Shown: positions 44,502-53,194 of the stretch, piece by piece
How positions within the stretch are numbered: the stretch's first letter is position 1
Layout of the letters: each line of letters opens with the position of its first letter
NCBI RefSeq assembly: GCF_026625605.1
Contig: NZ_CP113054.1
Coordinates: forward strand, 4,340,001 to 4,404,000
Source of the DNA: Luteolibacter sp. SL250
GTDB lineage: Bacteria > Verrucomicrobiota > Verrucomicrobiia > Verrucomicrobiales > Akkermansiaceae
Length of the DNA stretch: 64,000 nucleotides
Direction: 5' to 3'
Notes under the pieces: generated by a model
Database searches by the model: none
The model's input: the letters and a program-made list of their open reading frames with translations, nothing else
What the model was told of the DNA's origin: nothing
Program-made: the position numbers and the translations under genes

Positions 44502-44544
44502 TGATGTCTATTTTTGACATCAAATGATGCCGCATGTTGACATC
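44502..44544 (+). promoter_or_regulatory. Candidate operator of the RHH/PIN toxin-antitoxin pair
   Basis: TGATGTC (44502-44508) and GACATCA (44516-44522) form a perfect 7-bp inverted repeat with a 7-base spacer TATTTTT. A third half-site GACATC occurs at 44539-44544. Each is about 10-23 bases from the next, and the last is about 27 bases before the antitoxin ATG. The spacing and AT-rich centre fit an autoregulatory operator for a ribbon-helix-helix antitoxin. TTGACA words (44514-44519, 44537-44542) could serve as -35 elements. Confidence 0.55.
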
Positions 44545-44570
44545 CCTCGGAATCGTGGCACTGTCTTTTC

Positions 44571-44840
44571 ATGAAAAAGCAGGGCCTGTATCATGGGGTG
44601 TCGAAGAAAAAGCGCACCATCATCGACCTTCCCGACGAGGATTTGAAGCGCCTCGACGACCTCGCCGGAAAGGCCTCCCTTTCCAGGGCGGCGGTCCTCC
44701 GCGAAGCCGTTTCGGAATACGTGGCACGCAAAGGAGAAGCCCCGGCCCCCATCAAACCCCTCGCCGGTTTTGGGGCGCTCAAAGGCTGCTACGGTGACGG
44801 CCAGGCCTGGCAGGATGAACTTCGCAAAGAATGGGAATGA
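44571..44840 (+). CDS. Ribbon-helix-helix antitoxin (CopG/VapB-type)
   Basis: An 89-residue protein. The N-terminal ribbon-helix-helix is KRTIIDLPDEDLKRLDDLAGKASLSRAAVLREAVSEYV (residues about 14-51), the DNA-binding part that probably binds the operator at 44502-44544. The C-terminal segment, with the aromatic YGDGQAWQDELRKEWE, resembles the toxin-binding tail in CopG/VapB-type antitoxins. It overlaps the PIN toxin gene by 4 bp, showing that they are coupled. Confidence 0.88.
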   Translation: MKKQGLYHGVSKKKRTIIDLPDEDLKRLDDLAGKASLSRAAVLREAVSEYVARKGEAPAPIKPLAGFGALKGCYGDGQAWQDELRKEWE

Positions 44841-45208
44841 CCGGCTTCTTCGATACCAACATCCTCATCGACTTCGTCAACGGCGTCCCGGAGGCCCAGG
44901 TGGCCACTGCTCCTTACAGCCGCCGCTGCATCAGCCGGATCACCTGGTTGGAAGTCCTCGCAGGAGTGAAGGACACCCCCGGCGAAGACATCGCCCGCAC
45001 GTTTCTCGCCCAATTCGAAATCATCGAGGTCACCGCCGAAGTCTCCGAGGTCACGCTCACTCTCCGCCGCCACCACGTCCCGAAGCTCAAACTTCCGGAT
45101 GCCCTCATTTTGGCATCGGCACGCCTTTTCGGTTGTCGTCTCATCACGCGGAACACGCGGGATTTCCCCGTCGATTCACCCGACGTCCAAGTCCCCTACC
45201 GGATCTGA
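44837..45208 (+). CDS. PIN-domain toxin (VapC-type ribonuclease)
   Basis: A 123-residue PIN domain. Acidic metal ligands are present: D in FFDTNILIDF, E in TWLEVLAG, D in PDALILASARLFG and D in RNTRDFP. VapC toxins cleave tRNA or rRNA to stop growth; the target is unknown. The ATG at 44837 overlaps the antitoxin TGA (ATGA); an ATG two codons earlier (44831) is also possible. The pyrC gene begins 24 bp after its stop, so the pair is embedded within the pyr cluster. Confidence 0.9.
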   Translation: MTGFFDTNILIDFVNGVPEAQVATAPYSRRCISRITWLEVLAGVKDTPGEDIARTFLAQFEIIEVTAEVSEVTLTLRRHHVPKLKLPDALILASARLFGCRLITRNTRDFPVDSPDVQVPYRI

Positions 45209-45232
45209 ACCCCACCTTCCACCCATCTTCCC

Positions 45233-46513
45233 ATGTCCATCCTCATCCAGAACGCCCGCATCGCCTCGGAGAACTCCGGGGATCTCCCTGTTTCCGATGT
45301 CCTCATCGAGGACGGCATCATCAAGTCCATCGGCAAGGGGTTGGCCGCACCTGCGGGTGCCAAGGTCATCGACGCGGCAAACCGCATCCTGATGCCCGCG
45401 ATGTTCGATGCGCACGTGCATTTCCGCGAGCCGGGCTTCGAGGCTAAGGAAACCATCGCCAGCGGCGCGGAGTCCGCCATCAACGGCGGCATCACCGGCG
45501 TGGTGATGATGCCGAACACGAACCCGGCGATCGATTCCGCCAGCGTGGTCGGACAGGTGCTTGAGATCGGGAAGCGGACCGCGCGCATCCCCATTTATAC
45601 CTCCGGCTGCGTGACGAAGGGCCGCCATGGCAAGGAACTGGCGGGCATCGACGGCATGCGCGCGCTGGGCGTGAAGATGCTCACCGACGACGGCGACACC
45701 ACCGGAGATGCGGCGGTGCTGCTGCGGGCGATGCAGTATGCCACGGAGTTCGGCCTGTTTTTCGCCAGCCACTGCGAGGTACCCGAGCTGGCAGGCCCGC
45801 GCGCGCTCAACGAGGGCGTCATGAGCTACAAGCTGGGCATCAAGGGTTCCCCCGCCTGCGCGGAGGAAATCATCATCGACCGTGACATCCGCCTGGCCCA
45901 CGCGGCGGGGGCACACATCCACATCCAGCACGTCTCCAGCAAGGTCGGCATGGAAACCATCGCCTGGTGGAAATCCCGCGGCGATGTGAAGGTCACCGCG
46001 GAGGTCGCCCCGCACCACCTCCTTTTCACCGACGAGGACATCGGCGACTACGACACGCACTACAAGATGAACCCGCCGCTGCGGACGAAGGCGGACAACG
46101 AGGCGCTGCTGCAGGGCCTCATCGACGGCGTGTTCGACCTCATCGCCACGGACCACGCGCCACACACCCCATTCGAAAAGTCCCAGGACTTCGTCAGTGC
46201 TCCGAACGGCATCACCGGCCTGGATACCGCTCTCGTCTCCCTTTACCACCACTTCATCGCCACCGGGAAATTCGGCTGGGATCTGGTCGTGAAACGCTAC
46301 TCCGCCGAGCCGCGCCGGATGATGGGACTGGACGTCCCTACCATCACCGAAGGCTGCCGCGCGGATCTCCTGCTGTTTGACACGGAGAAGGAAACCACCT
46401 TCACGAAGGACTTCATGAAGTCGAAGTCACAGAACACCCCGTTCCTCGACAAGACGCTCAAGGGCAGCGTGGACCTGGTGGTGCTGGGCGACGAGATCCT
46501 GCTGGAGCGCTGA
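45233..46513 (+). CDS. pyrC: Dihydroorotase
   Basis: Third step of pyrimidine synthesis: reversible cyclisation of carbamoylaspartate. The 426 residues include the zinc motif FDAHVHFREPGFEAKETI, NTNPAIDS, HCEVPEL, IHIQHVSS and the ATDHAPHTPFEK motif, with the catalytic Asp. Class I (amidohydrolase, about 420-440 residues) in length. It follows the PIN-domain gene by 24 bp and presumably shares transcription with it or with pyrB. Confidence 0.96.
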   Translation: MSILIQNARIASENSGDLPVSDVLIEDGIIKSIGKGLAAPAGAKVIDAANRILMPAMFDAHVHFREPGFEAKETIASGAESAINGGITGVVMMPNTNPAIDSASVVGQVLEIGKRTARIPIYTSGCVTKGRHGKELAGIDGMRALGVKMLTDDGDTTGDAAVLLRAMQYATEFGLFFASHCEVPELAGPRALNEGVMSYKLGIKGSPACAEEIIIDRDIRLAHAAGAHIHIQHVSSKVGMETIAWWKSRGDVKVTAEVAPHHLLFTDEDIGDYDTHYKMNPPLRTKADNEALLQGLIDGVFDLIATDHAPHTPFEKSQDFVSAPNGITGLDTALVSLYHHFIATGKFGWDLVVKRYSAEPRRMMGLDVPTITEGCRADLLLFDTEKETTFTKDFMKSKSQNTPFLDKTLKGSVDLVVLGDEILLER

Positions 46514-46537
46514 GGGAAGGAACCTGGGAAGCCGGCA

Positions 46538-47068
46538 TCAGAAGGAGCCGCCCATTTTCGCCGCGCTCACCCCGGCTGTCACGGCGACCGCGACAATGCC
46601 CACGATGTACAGGGCGATCATGACGATGATGGAGATTCCCGCGAATTTCCAGAACGCCCTTTGTTCATTGAGGGCCATCTCAAGGTCAACCTCGGCCCCG
46701 GTCGAGGCGAAGCCCGTAATCCGGTTGGCATACTTCCACAGCTTCAGTCCGGGATAGATATAGAGAAGGGCGATCAGAATGTAGAACATCGACATTCCAA
46801 TCATCATCCCACCCCCCAATGCAGCCGCACCGGATGAGGAAGAACTTCCGATTCCGGATGCCATTCCGGCCCCCCCTGCCACCAACATGACGACCCCAAT
46901 GACCAACATCAGGCCGGCTCCCAGAAAGGACATCACCGACAGGAGCCTCACCCATGGCCGGGTGCGGACCAATTGGCTGATGATCGACTGGGAACCCAAT
47001 GCTCCTTGCGGGGTATCTGTGGCCCCGGACACGGAGGCGGAGGAGGGTTGGTAGGGATTGTATTCCAT
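46538..47068 (-). CDS. Membrane protein of unknown function (DUF5362-like)
   Basis: A 176-residue protein beginning with a Pro/Ser/Thr-rich cytoplasmic segment (MEYNPYQPSSASVSGATDT). It has a cluster of four membrane helices: SVMSFLGAGLMLVIGVVMLV, ..GMMIGMSMFYILIALLYIY, ..IIVMIALYIVGIVAVA. The Ser/Gly-rich loop (GIGSSSSSGAAALGGG) is between helices 1 and 2. The organisation and the LEMALNEQRAFWKFAGI segment resemble DUF5362-type proteins. The ATG at 47066-47068 is used. Convergent with pyrC, 24 bp apart. Confidence 0.72.
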   Translation of the reverse strand: MEYNPYQPSSASVSGATDTPQGALGSQSIISQLVRTRPWVRLLSVMSFLGAGLMLVIGVVMLVAGGAGMASGIGSSSSSGAAALGGGMMIGMSMFYILIALLYIYPGLKLWKYANRITGFASTGAEVDLEMALNEQRAFWKFAGISIIVMIALYIVGIVAVAVTAGVSAAKMGGSF

Positions 47069-47131
47069 GGCACCACACTGGGTGGAAGGGCTTGGCTCCA
47101 CAAGGAGATTCCAGCCCCGTCAGATGCCCCT

Positions 47132-47848
47132 CTAACCGATCAGCAGCAGCCTTGGCGGGGCGCCGGGGATGGTGTCCGGCGCACGGTGGACACAGGGCGG
47201 CACGGGACTGCCCGGATACTCGCAGGCGATGCGCCATAGATTACCGACCCCGAAGCTCCATGGCTCGGCACCGGGCAGTGGCGCGTAGTGGAGGTCGTAG
47301 AAATTTTCGTTCAGGAATTCCGCGAACCCTTCGTCATCCTCACCACCGTGGAGCGCCAGCAGTTCCGCCCGCAGCGCGGGGATCTCCGCCTTCGGAATGA
47401 CCTGGTCATTCGGCAAGGCTTCGGAGGATGCACCGAAGTAGGTGCAAAGATACGTGTCCGCCTCATCCGTCGCGCTGTCCACGTGGTAGGACTGCACGTG
47501 GGTGGACACCGGGCCGTCGTCCTCATGGAGGTTCACGTAGCCGTTGATGCAGTCCAGCACGGGAAGCAGTCCGCAGGCTTCCATCATGGCTTGGTCCTCC
47601 AGCAGGCTCTTTCTCGCAACCTCTCCCGCCGGACTCAGCTCCAGCGCTGCCAGCGTCTCCTCATCAATGGTCGTGATCCCCCGCCCGACCCTCAGCTTTT
47701 CCACGATCTCCGCGAAGTCCCCTTCCAGCTTCCGCGGCCAGCACAGTGCGTTCACCGGACCGGAAAACCTGGCGGAGACCAACTCCTCGAAGCTGTCCAC
47801 ATAGCGGATGCACGGAAGCTCTGGCAGCGGCGGGGAGAAATCATTCAT
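47132..47848 (-). CDS. Conserved hypothetical protein, possibly DUF1826-like
   Basis: About 238 residues, no signal peptide or membrane helix. It includes ALCWPRKLEGDFAEIVEKL, a central HxxD-type segment (STHVQSYHVDSATDEADTYLCTYFG), and a C-terminal CVHRAPDTIPGAPPRLLLIG. The overall plan (HVD..LLCTY..VHRxP..PRLLL) resembles the DUF1826 family, which is sometimes near zinc-homeostasis genes; I am not certain. The His/Asp pattern suggests a cupin-like metal centre. Start is the ATG at 47846-47848; the frame stays open upstream into the divergent cytochrome gene, but that extension is not coding. Confidence 0.66.
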   Translation of the reverse strand: MNDFSPPLPELPCIRYVDSFEELVSARFSGPVNALCWPRKLEGDFAEIVEKLRVGRGITTIDEETLAALELSPAGEVARKSLLEDQAMMEACGLLPVLDCINGYVNLHEDDGPVSTHVQSYHVDSATDEADTYLCTYFGASSEALPNDQVIPKAEIPALRAELLALHGGEDDEGFAEFLNENFYDLHYAPLPGAEPWSFGVGNLWRIACEYPGSPVPPCVHRAPDTIPGAPPRLLLIG

Positions 47849-48074
47849 CTGGAAAGGTAGCGAGGCCTCCTCGCCAAAGCGACATCGGGGCGGACCGGTA
47901 TGGCACTTCAACACGTCCAAGGGAATCCGATATCCCTTCCGTTTCATTCCGTCACGAACACCCGTGTTCCTTGCGGTCTCCCCTTGTGGCTCCGGAACAT
48001 GAACCGCCCAGCACGTCATATTTGCAGCCGTACGGCTAATGATACTGAAGAACCCACCTCTCAGACGCACCCGT

Positions 48075-51000
48075 ATGGCATTTCCGCAACCGGTCCCACC
48101 CTTCCCGCCGCGTGTCGGCATGGCCATATTGGTGGCCGCGCTGCTTTCCACAGCAGGTGGGGCGGAAACCTGGCGCAGGAATGATCCTGACCGGCCGCAG
48201 CCCCCCATCGTCGCCCCCGGGCCGGAGGTGGCACCGGTGGCGGCACCGCCGGAGGCCATCAAGCTGTTCGACGGCGCGGACCTCTCCCACTGGACGGCGA
48301 AGCTGAGCCGGGGGCCGGACAAGGGGAAAGTGGTGCCACCGCAGTGGAAGATCTCCGGCGGGGTGATGGAGGCCGTGCCGAACGGCGGCACCATCATCTG
48401 CAAGGAACGCTTCGGCGACTGCCACCTCCACGTGGAGTGGGCCACGCCGGTGAAGATCGACGGCACGGGCCAGAAGCGCGGGAACAGCGGCGTGCTCATC
48501 CAGGGGCTGTGCGAGATCCAGATCCTGGATTCCTTTGGAAACACCACCTACCCGGACGGCCAGGCGGGGGCCGTGTATGGGAAATATCCGCCACTGGTGA
48601 ATGCCTGCCGGAAGCCGGGCGAGTGGCAGACCTTTGACATCACCCTCCAGACCGCGCGGCTGGATGCCGCCGGAAAGATCCTGCAACCCGCGCGGGTGAC
48701 CGTCATCCACAATGGGATCCTGATCCAGGATGCGGTGGCCATCCCGGACAATGTGCGGCAGGTCTTCACCTTCGCTCTGCAGGATCACCTCAACCCCGTG
48801 CGCTTCCGCAACGTGTGGATGCGGAAATTCGACGACGCCACCGCATCTCCGGCCGTGGAGGCCGCCGCACCATTCAGGAAGAACGCACCGGAACCCGCCT
48901 GCTCCAGCGTGGTGCCACACGGGCATCCGTTCGTCCCGCCATCCACCGGCACGGACCGCGGGGAACACCTCATGGCCGCGCTGAACTGCGCCTCATGTCA
49001 CCCGGCGGGAGCCGCCTTGGAGAACCGTCTGCCCGGAAAAAAGGCTCCCCTGCTGGGACCGGAGGGACTGAGGCTTTCGCCCCGCTTCATCACGGACTAT
49101 CTGCTGGACCCGCAACGCGAGAAGCCGGGGACCACCATGCCGGACATGCTCCACGGCATGGACCCTGCCGGGAAACAGGACGCCGCTGAGGCATTGACCC
49201 ATTTCCTCATGAGCGTGAGCCGGGAGGACACCGCCGCCACGCCGGGAGATGAAACACGGATCGCCCGTGGACGTTCGCTCTACCACCAGACCGGATGTGT
49301 GGCGTGCCACGCTCCGGTGGATGCACCGCAGGGATCCGGCATCCCGCTGGAGGAAGTGCGAACGCTGGCGACGGACTCCGTGCCGCTGGGACCGCTGGAG
49401 AAAAAGTACAGCGTGGCGCAACTTTCCGAGTTCCTGCTGAAGCCGGGGAAGTTCCGACCGGAGCGCCGCATGCCGGGGATGAAGCTCACCGCCGTGGAGG
49501 CCACGGACATTTCCATGTATCTGCTGCGCGGGCAGGTGGAGTCCGCCACGCGGGTGATGAAGAAGGAAGAAGGCATCCGCACACCGGGGCTGCGTTACGA
49601 GCTTTTCGACGGACTGTTCAAGGACTGCGGGCCGTCATTGGAGAAAGCGGCGCCCGTCGCCAGCGGCAGCATCGGCGGCATCGAGATCGCGCAGTGGGCA
49701 CAGGAGGGGCACCCGTTCGCGGTGCGCTTCAGCGGCTCGTTCGAGGTGCCGGTGGACGGGGCCTACACCTTCTACACCCGCTCCACGGACGGCTCCCGCC
49801 TGTGGATCGACGGCACCCAGGTGGTGGAGAATGACGGACGCCACAAGCTCACCGAGAAAAGCGGCGTGGCGCATCTGAAGGCGGGCGCGCACGCGTTCGT
49901 CCTCACCTACTTCCAGGGAGAGAAAACGAAGGCCGCCCTCACCGCGCTGTTCGACGGGCCGGGCATCCGCAAGCGGCCCATCAAGGCGCAGAACGTCTCC
50001 CACCTCGCGCCCGCAATGCGGCCCACAGGAGAAGAACCATTCACCGTGGATGCAGCGAAGGCGGGGCGCGGAAAGGAACTCTTCGGCCAGCTCGGCTGCG
50101 CGCGCTGTCACCACAGCCCCGGCGTCACCGGGATCGGCGCGTCCGCGTTCAAACTCACCGATCTGCTGGAAGCAAAGCCGGAGGCCGCGGGCGGCTGCCT
50201 CTCCGCCACACCCGCCGCCGGTGCTCCGCTGTATCATCTTTCCGCGGACCAGCAGGCCGCCATTTCCCGGACCCTGGCGGACCCCGCCCTGCTCAAGTCA
50301 CCGCTGCCCCCGGAGAAGGAAGCCGCCCGGGTGCTCGGCCAGCTCAACTGTCTGGCCTGCCATTCCCGCGATGGTGCGGGCGGCCCGCATGGACTGCGCG
50401 CGGATTACGTTCAGAACATCGGTGAGACGGATCTCGGCGATGAGGGCCGCATGCCCCCGCACCTGACGAAGGTGGGTGCGAAACTCGAAGAGGGCTGGAT
50501 GAAAAAGGTGCTGCTGCAGGGCGGTGGTTCGCGGCCCTACATGGCCACGCGGATGCCGCAGTTCGGCACGTCCGTCGCGGAGCTTTCCGAATTGCTGGCG
50601 GTGGTGGATGGCGGCACTCCACGGACGGAGGAACCCACCGCGAAACCGGCGGAGGAATCCGTGAAGGCAGGACGGGATCTGGTGGGCACCGGTGGCCTGG
50701 GCTGCGTGATGTGCCACTCGTTTGGAAAACATCCTTCGCTCGGGATTCCGGCGCTGGATCTGGCGGGGATGACCGGGCGGCTGCGGCCGGACTGGTTCCG
50801 GCGCTACCTTGTCGATCCGCAGTCGCTGCGCCCCGGCACGCGCATGCCCAGCTTCTGGCCCCATGGCATCGCGGCGAACCGCGACATCCTCGGCGGAGAC
50901 ACGGACCGCCAGCTCGATGCCATCTGGGACTATCTCTCCGGCGGTGCTGCGGCGGATCCACCGCCGGGCGTCATCCAGGCGAAGATGGAGGTGGTGGCGG

Positions 51001-51632
51001 AGGGGGAACCGGTCATCTATCGGAACTTCATCGAGGATGCTGGGCCGCGCGCCATGGGCATCGGCTACCCGGAAAAAGTGAACCTCGCATTCGATGCGGA
51101 GCAACTGCGGCTGGCGTTGCTGTGGCACGGCTCGTTCATCGACGCCGGCCGCCACCGTACCGGTCGTGGTGGTGGCTTTGAAGCGCCCATGGGCACCGCC
51201 GTGCTGAAGCTGCCATCCGGTCCCGCCTACGCGGTTCTGGACACGCCCACCACCGCCTGGCCTGCCACCGCAAAGGAAGGTGACGCCGCGTTCCATGGAT
51301 ATGCCTACGACGGAAAGCGCCGCCCCACCCTGCGCTATTCCTGGAACGATGTAACGGTGGAGGATCACTTCGCCCCGGTGGCGGAGCAGACCGCTTCCGG
51401 CTTTCTCCGCACCATCCGGCTGCCTGCTGGCGCACCCTTGGCAAAGTCATGGTTCCGCGTGGCCACCGGCCGCATCGAGGACGAAGGCGGCGGCACGTGG
51501 CGGGTGGACGGAAAGCTGCGCCTCACCCTTTCCGGCGATGTGCGGCCTGTTGCACGCGGCTCCGGCGGAAAGGCCGAACTGATCGTCCCGCTCGACGGAG
51601 TCTCCACTTTTACCGTGAAATACACATGGTGA
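48075..51632 (+). CDS. Giant secreted protein: DUF1080 + five-heme cytochrome c + PA14
   Basis: A 1185-residue exported protein. A signal peptide (about 1-35, MAILVAALLSTAGGA core) precedes a DUF1080 (3-keto-disaccharide hydrolase) domain (about 60-255, IKLFDGADLSHWTAK, GNSGVLIQGLCEIQILDSFG, and NPVRFRNVWMRK). Five CxxCH heme motifs follow: CASCH (about 305), CVACH (408), CARCH (675), CLACH (759) and CVMCH (877), with matching GTRMPxF/TMPDM axial Met motifs. A PA14 domain lies between hemes 2 and 3 (about 500-640, GAYTFYTRSTDGSRLWIDG). The last 250 residues are unidentified beta structure. The protein may couple sugar-derivative hydrolysis or oxidation to electron transfer in the periplasm (inference). 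Overlaps the propeller gene. Confidence 0.88.
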   Translation: MAFPQPVPPFPPRVGMAILVAALLSTAGGAETWRRNDPDRPQPPIVAPGPEVAPVAAPPEAIKLFDGADLSHWTAKLSRGPDKGKVVPPQWKISGGVMEAVPNGGTIICKERFGDCHLHVEWATPVKIDGTGQKRGNSGVLIQGLCEIQILDSFGNTTYPDGQAGAVYGKYPPLVNACRKPGEWQTFDITLQTARLDAAGKILQPARVTVIHNGILIQDAVAIPDNVRQVFTFALQDHLNPVRFRNVWMRKFDDATASPAVEAAAPFRKNAPEPACSSVVPHGHPFVPPSTGTDRGEHLMAALNCASCHPAGAALENRLPGKKAPLLGPEGLRLSPRFITDYLLDPQREKPGTTMPDMLHGMDPAGKQDAAEALTHFLMSVSREDTAATPGDETRIARGRSLYHQTGCVACHAPVDAPQGSGIPLEEVRTLATDSVPLGPLEKKYSVAQLSEFLLKPGKFRPERRMPGMKLTAVEATDISMYLLRGQVESATRVMKKEEGIRTPGLRYELFDGLFKDCGPSLEKAAPVASGSIGGIEIAQWAQEGHPFAVRFSGSFEVPVDGAYTFYTRSTDGSRLWIDGTQVVENDGRHKLTEKSGVAHLKAGAHAFVLTYFQGEKTKAALTALFDGPGIRKRPIKAQNVSHLAPAMRPTGEEPFTVDAAKAGRGKELFGQLGCARCHHSPGVTGIGASAFKLTDLLEAKPEAAGGCLSATPAAGAPLYHLSADQQAAISRTLADPALLKSPLPPEKEAARVLGQLNCLACHSRDGAGGPHGLRADYVQNIGETDLGDEGRMPPHLTKVGAKLEEGWMKKVLLQGGGSRPYMATRMPQFGTSVAELSELLAVVDGGTPRTEEPTAKPAEESVKAGRDLVGTGGLGCVMCHSFGKHPSLGIPALDLAGMTGRLRPDWFRRYLVDPQSLRPGTRMPSFWPHGIAANRDILGGDTDRQLDAIWDYLSGGAAADPPPGVIQAKMEVVAEGEPVIYRNFIEDAGPRAMGIGYPEKVNLAFDAEQLRLALLWHGSFIDAGRHRTGRGGGFEAPMGTAVLKLPSGPAYAVLDTPTTAWPATAKEGDAAFHGYAYDGKRRPTLRYSWNDVTVEDHFAPVAEQTASGFLRTIRLPAGAPLAKSWFRVATGRIEDEGGGTWRVDGKLRLTLSGDVRPVARGSGGKAELIVPLDGVSTFTVKYTW

Positions 51633-53131
51633 AATCCATCCTTCTTACCACCACGTTGGCGATGGCTGCGGGCTCCGCCCAGGAGCCTGCCCCGGGCCCC
51701 AGCCCGACCGCGCTGCGTGAAAGCGAGGCCTACCGGCTCATCGACCTGCCGACGCCTCCCGGCGTCCAGTTCGAGGCGGGGGCGCTCTGCCTCATGGGAC
51801 CGGACCGGTTGGCCGTCGCCACCCGCATCGGCGAAATCTGGATCGCGGACAAGATCCTGGGAGACCCGGCACAACCGGAATGGAAGCTCTTTGAACGCGG
51901 GCTGCACGAAGTGCTGGGCCTGGCGGAGAAGGACGGCGCTCTTTTCGCCACCCAGCGCGGCGAGGTCACCCGGATGAAGGATACCGATGGCGACGGCAGG
52001 GCGGACATCGTGGAGACCGTGGGGGATGCCTGGGGCATCGACGGCAACTACCACGAGTATGCCTTCGGTTCGCGCTTCGACCCCGGCGGCAACCTCTGGG
52101 TGGCCCTCTGCCTCACCGGTTCCTTCACCAGTGACAACCGATACCGTGGCTGGGCGCTGCGCATCTCTCCGGATGGGAAAACCATCCCCATGAACACGGG
52201 CATCCGCTCTCCCGGTGGCATCGGTTTCAACGGCAACGGGGATGTCTTCTACACGGAGAACCAGGGACCGTGGAACGGCGCGTGCAAGCTCCAGTGGCTG
52301 AAGCCCGGCTCATTCGCCGGACATCCCGCCGGACTCCGGTGGTTCGATGATCCGGCCACGCGCGAGGCGGTGAAAGCCGCCGGCCTGACGAAACCGGCGG
52401 AGCCGGAAAGTGGAAGCCGGATGCACGGGGAGGCTAAACGTATCCCCGAACTGCTGCCCCCCGCCGTACTGTTCCCCTATGACAAGATGGGCCAGTCCGC
52501 GGCGGGCATCATCGCCGACGGCAGCGGCGGAAAATTCGGGCCGTTTTCCGGGCAACTGTTCGTGGGCGACCAAACGCAGTCACTGGTCATGCGGGTGTTC
52601 CTGGAGAAGACGCCCGATGGGCAAAACTACCAGGGCGCGTGCTTTCCCTTCCGCGAAGGCCTCGCCTCCGGCAGCCTCTCGCTGGACCAGGGGGCGGATG
52701 GCTCGCTGTTCGTCTTCCAGACCGGCCGCGGCTGGGGATCCCGCGGCGGAAAGCCGTTCGCACTCCAACGGCTGGTGTGGACGGGTAAAACCCCGTTCGA
52801 GATCCATGAGATGCGCGCCCGTCCAGATGGCTTCACGCTCACCTTCACGGAACCGGTGGATCCGGCCAGCGCGGCGGCACCCGCATCCTACACCATGAGC
52901 GCCTACACCTACATCTACCAGAGCAGCTACGGCAGCCCGGAGGTGGATACCACGAAACCCGTGGTCGAAAGGGCGGACGTCACCGCGGACGGCCTGAGCA
53001 TCCATCTCAAGGTGAATGGAATGATTGAGGGGCATCTCCATGAGCTGCACCTGCCGGGGCTGCGCTCCGCAAAGGGAGAAGCGCTTGTCCATCCCCGGGC
53101 CTACTACACGCTCAACCAGCTCCCGAAATGA
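51626..53131 (+). CDS. Secreted beta-propeller protein (sorbosone/glucose dehydrogenase-like)
   Basis: A 501-residue exported protein. A signal peptide (VKSILLTTTLAMAAGSAQ) is followed by a propeller of six-bladed NHL/SGL-type repeats: GPDRLAVATRIGEIWIAD, GLAEKDGALFATQRGEVTRM, DTDGDGRADIVETVG, DPGGNLWVALCLTGSF, GIGFNGNGDVFYTENQGPWNG and a HPAGLRWFDD segment. This resembles the verrucomicrobial and planctomycetal 'membrane-bound dehydrogenase'/sorbosone dehydrogenase propellers, which are often fused to cytochrome c and DUF1080 modules. A C-terminal beta domain (about 385-501, fibronectin-like) ends the protein. Its start overlaps the cytochrome gene stop, so the two products likely act together. 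Confidence 0.83.
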   Translation: MVKSILLTTTLAMAAGSAQEPAPGPSPTALRESEAYRLIDLPTPPGVQFEAGALCLMGPDRLAVATRIGEIWIADKILGDPAQPEWKLFERGLHEVLGLAEKDGALFATQRGEVTRMKDTDGDGRADIVETVGDAWGIDGNYHEYAFGSRFDPGGNLWVALCLTGSFTSDNRYRGWALRISPDGKTIPMNTGIRSPGGIGFNGNGDVFYTENQGPWNGACKLQWLKPGSFAGHPAGLRWFDDPATREAVKAAGLTKPAEPESGSRMHGEAKRIPELLPPAVLFPYDKMGQSAAGIIADGSGGKFGPFSGQLFVGDQTQSLVMRVFLEKTPDGQNYQGACFPFREGLASGSLSLDQGADGSLFVFQTGRGWGSRGGKPFALQRLVWTGKTPFEIHEMRARPDGFTLTFTEPVDPASAAAPASYTMSAYTYIYQSSYGSPEVDTTKPVVERADVTADGLSIHLKVNGMIEGHLHELHLPGLRSAKGEALVHPRAYYTLNQLPK

Positions 53132-53136
53132 AATGA

Positions 53137-53185
53137 GGCCCCCCATCACCTTCCAAGGAAGGAGGACGGGGAGCCCCTGTTTTCA
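53137..53185. terminator. Possible bidirectional terminator between propeller gene and ilvD
   Basis: An imperfect stem (outer GGC..CCCC against GGGG..GCC; inner CTTCC-AA-GGAAG) is followed by TGTTTTC in the short convergent gap. Mismatches in the middle make it weaker than the other terminators of the window. Confidence 0.35.
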
Positions 53186-53194
53186 GATTGGTGC

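Noticed and set aside
47849..48547. N-terminal extension of the hypothetical protein at 47132-47848
   Set aside because: The open frame continues into the divergent cytochrome gene, which has an unambiguous signal peptide and domains; the extension is antisense noise.
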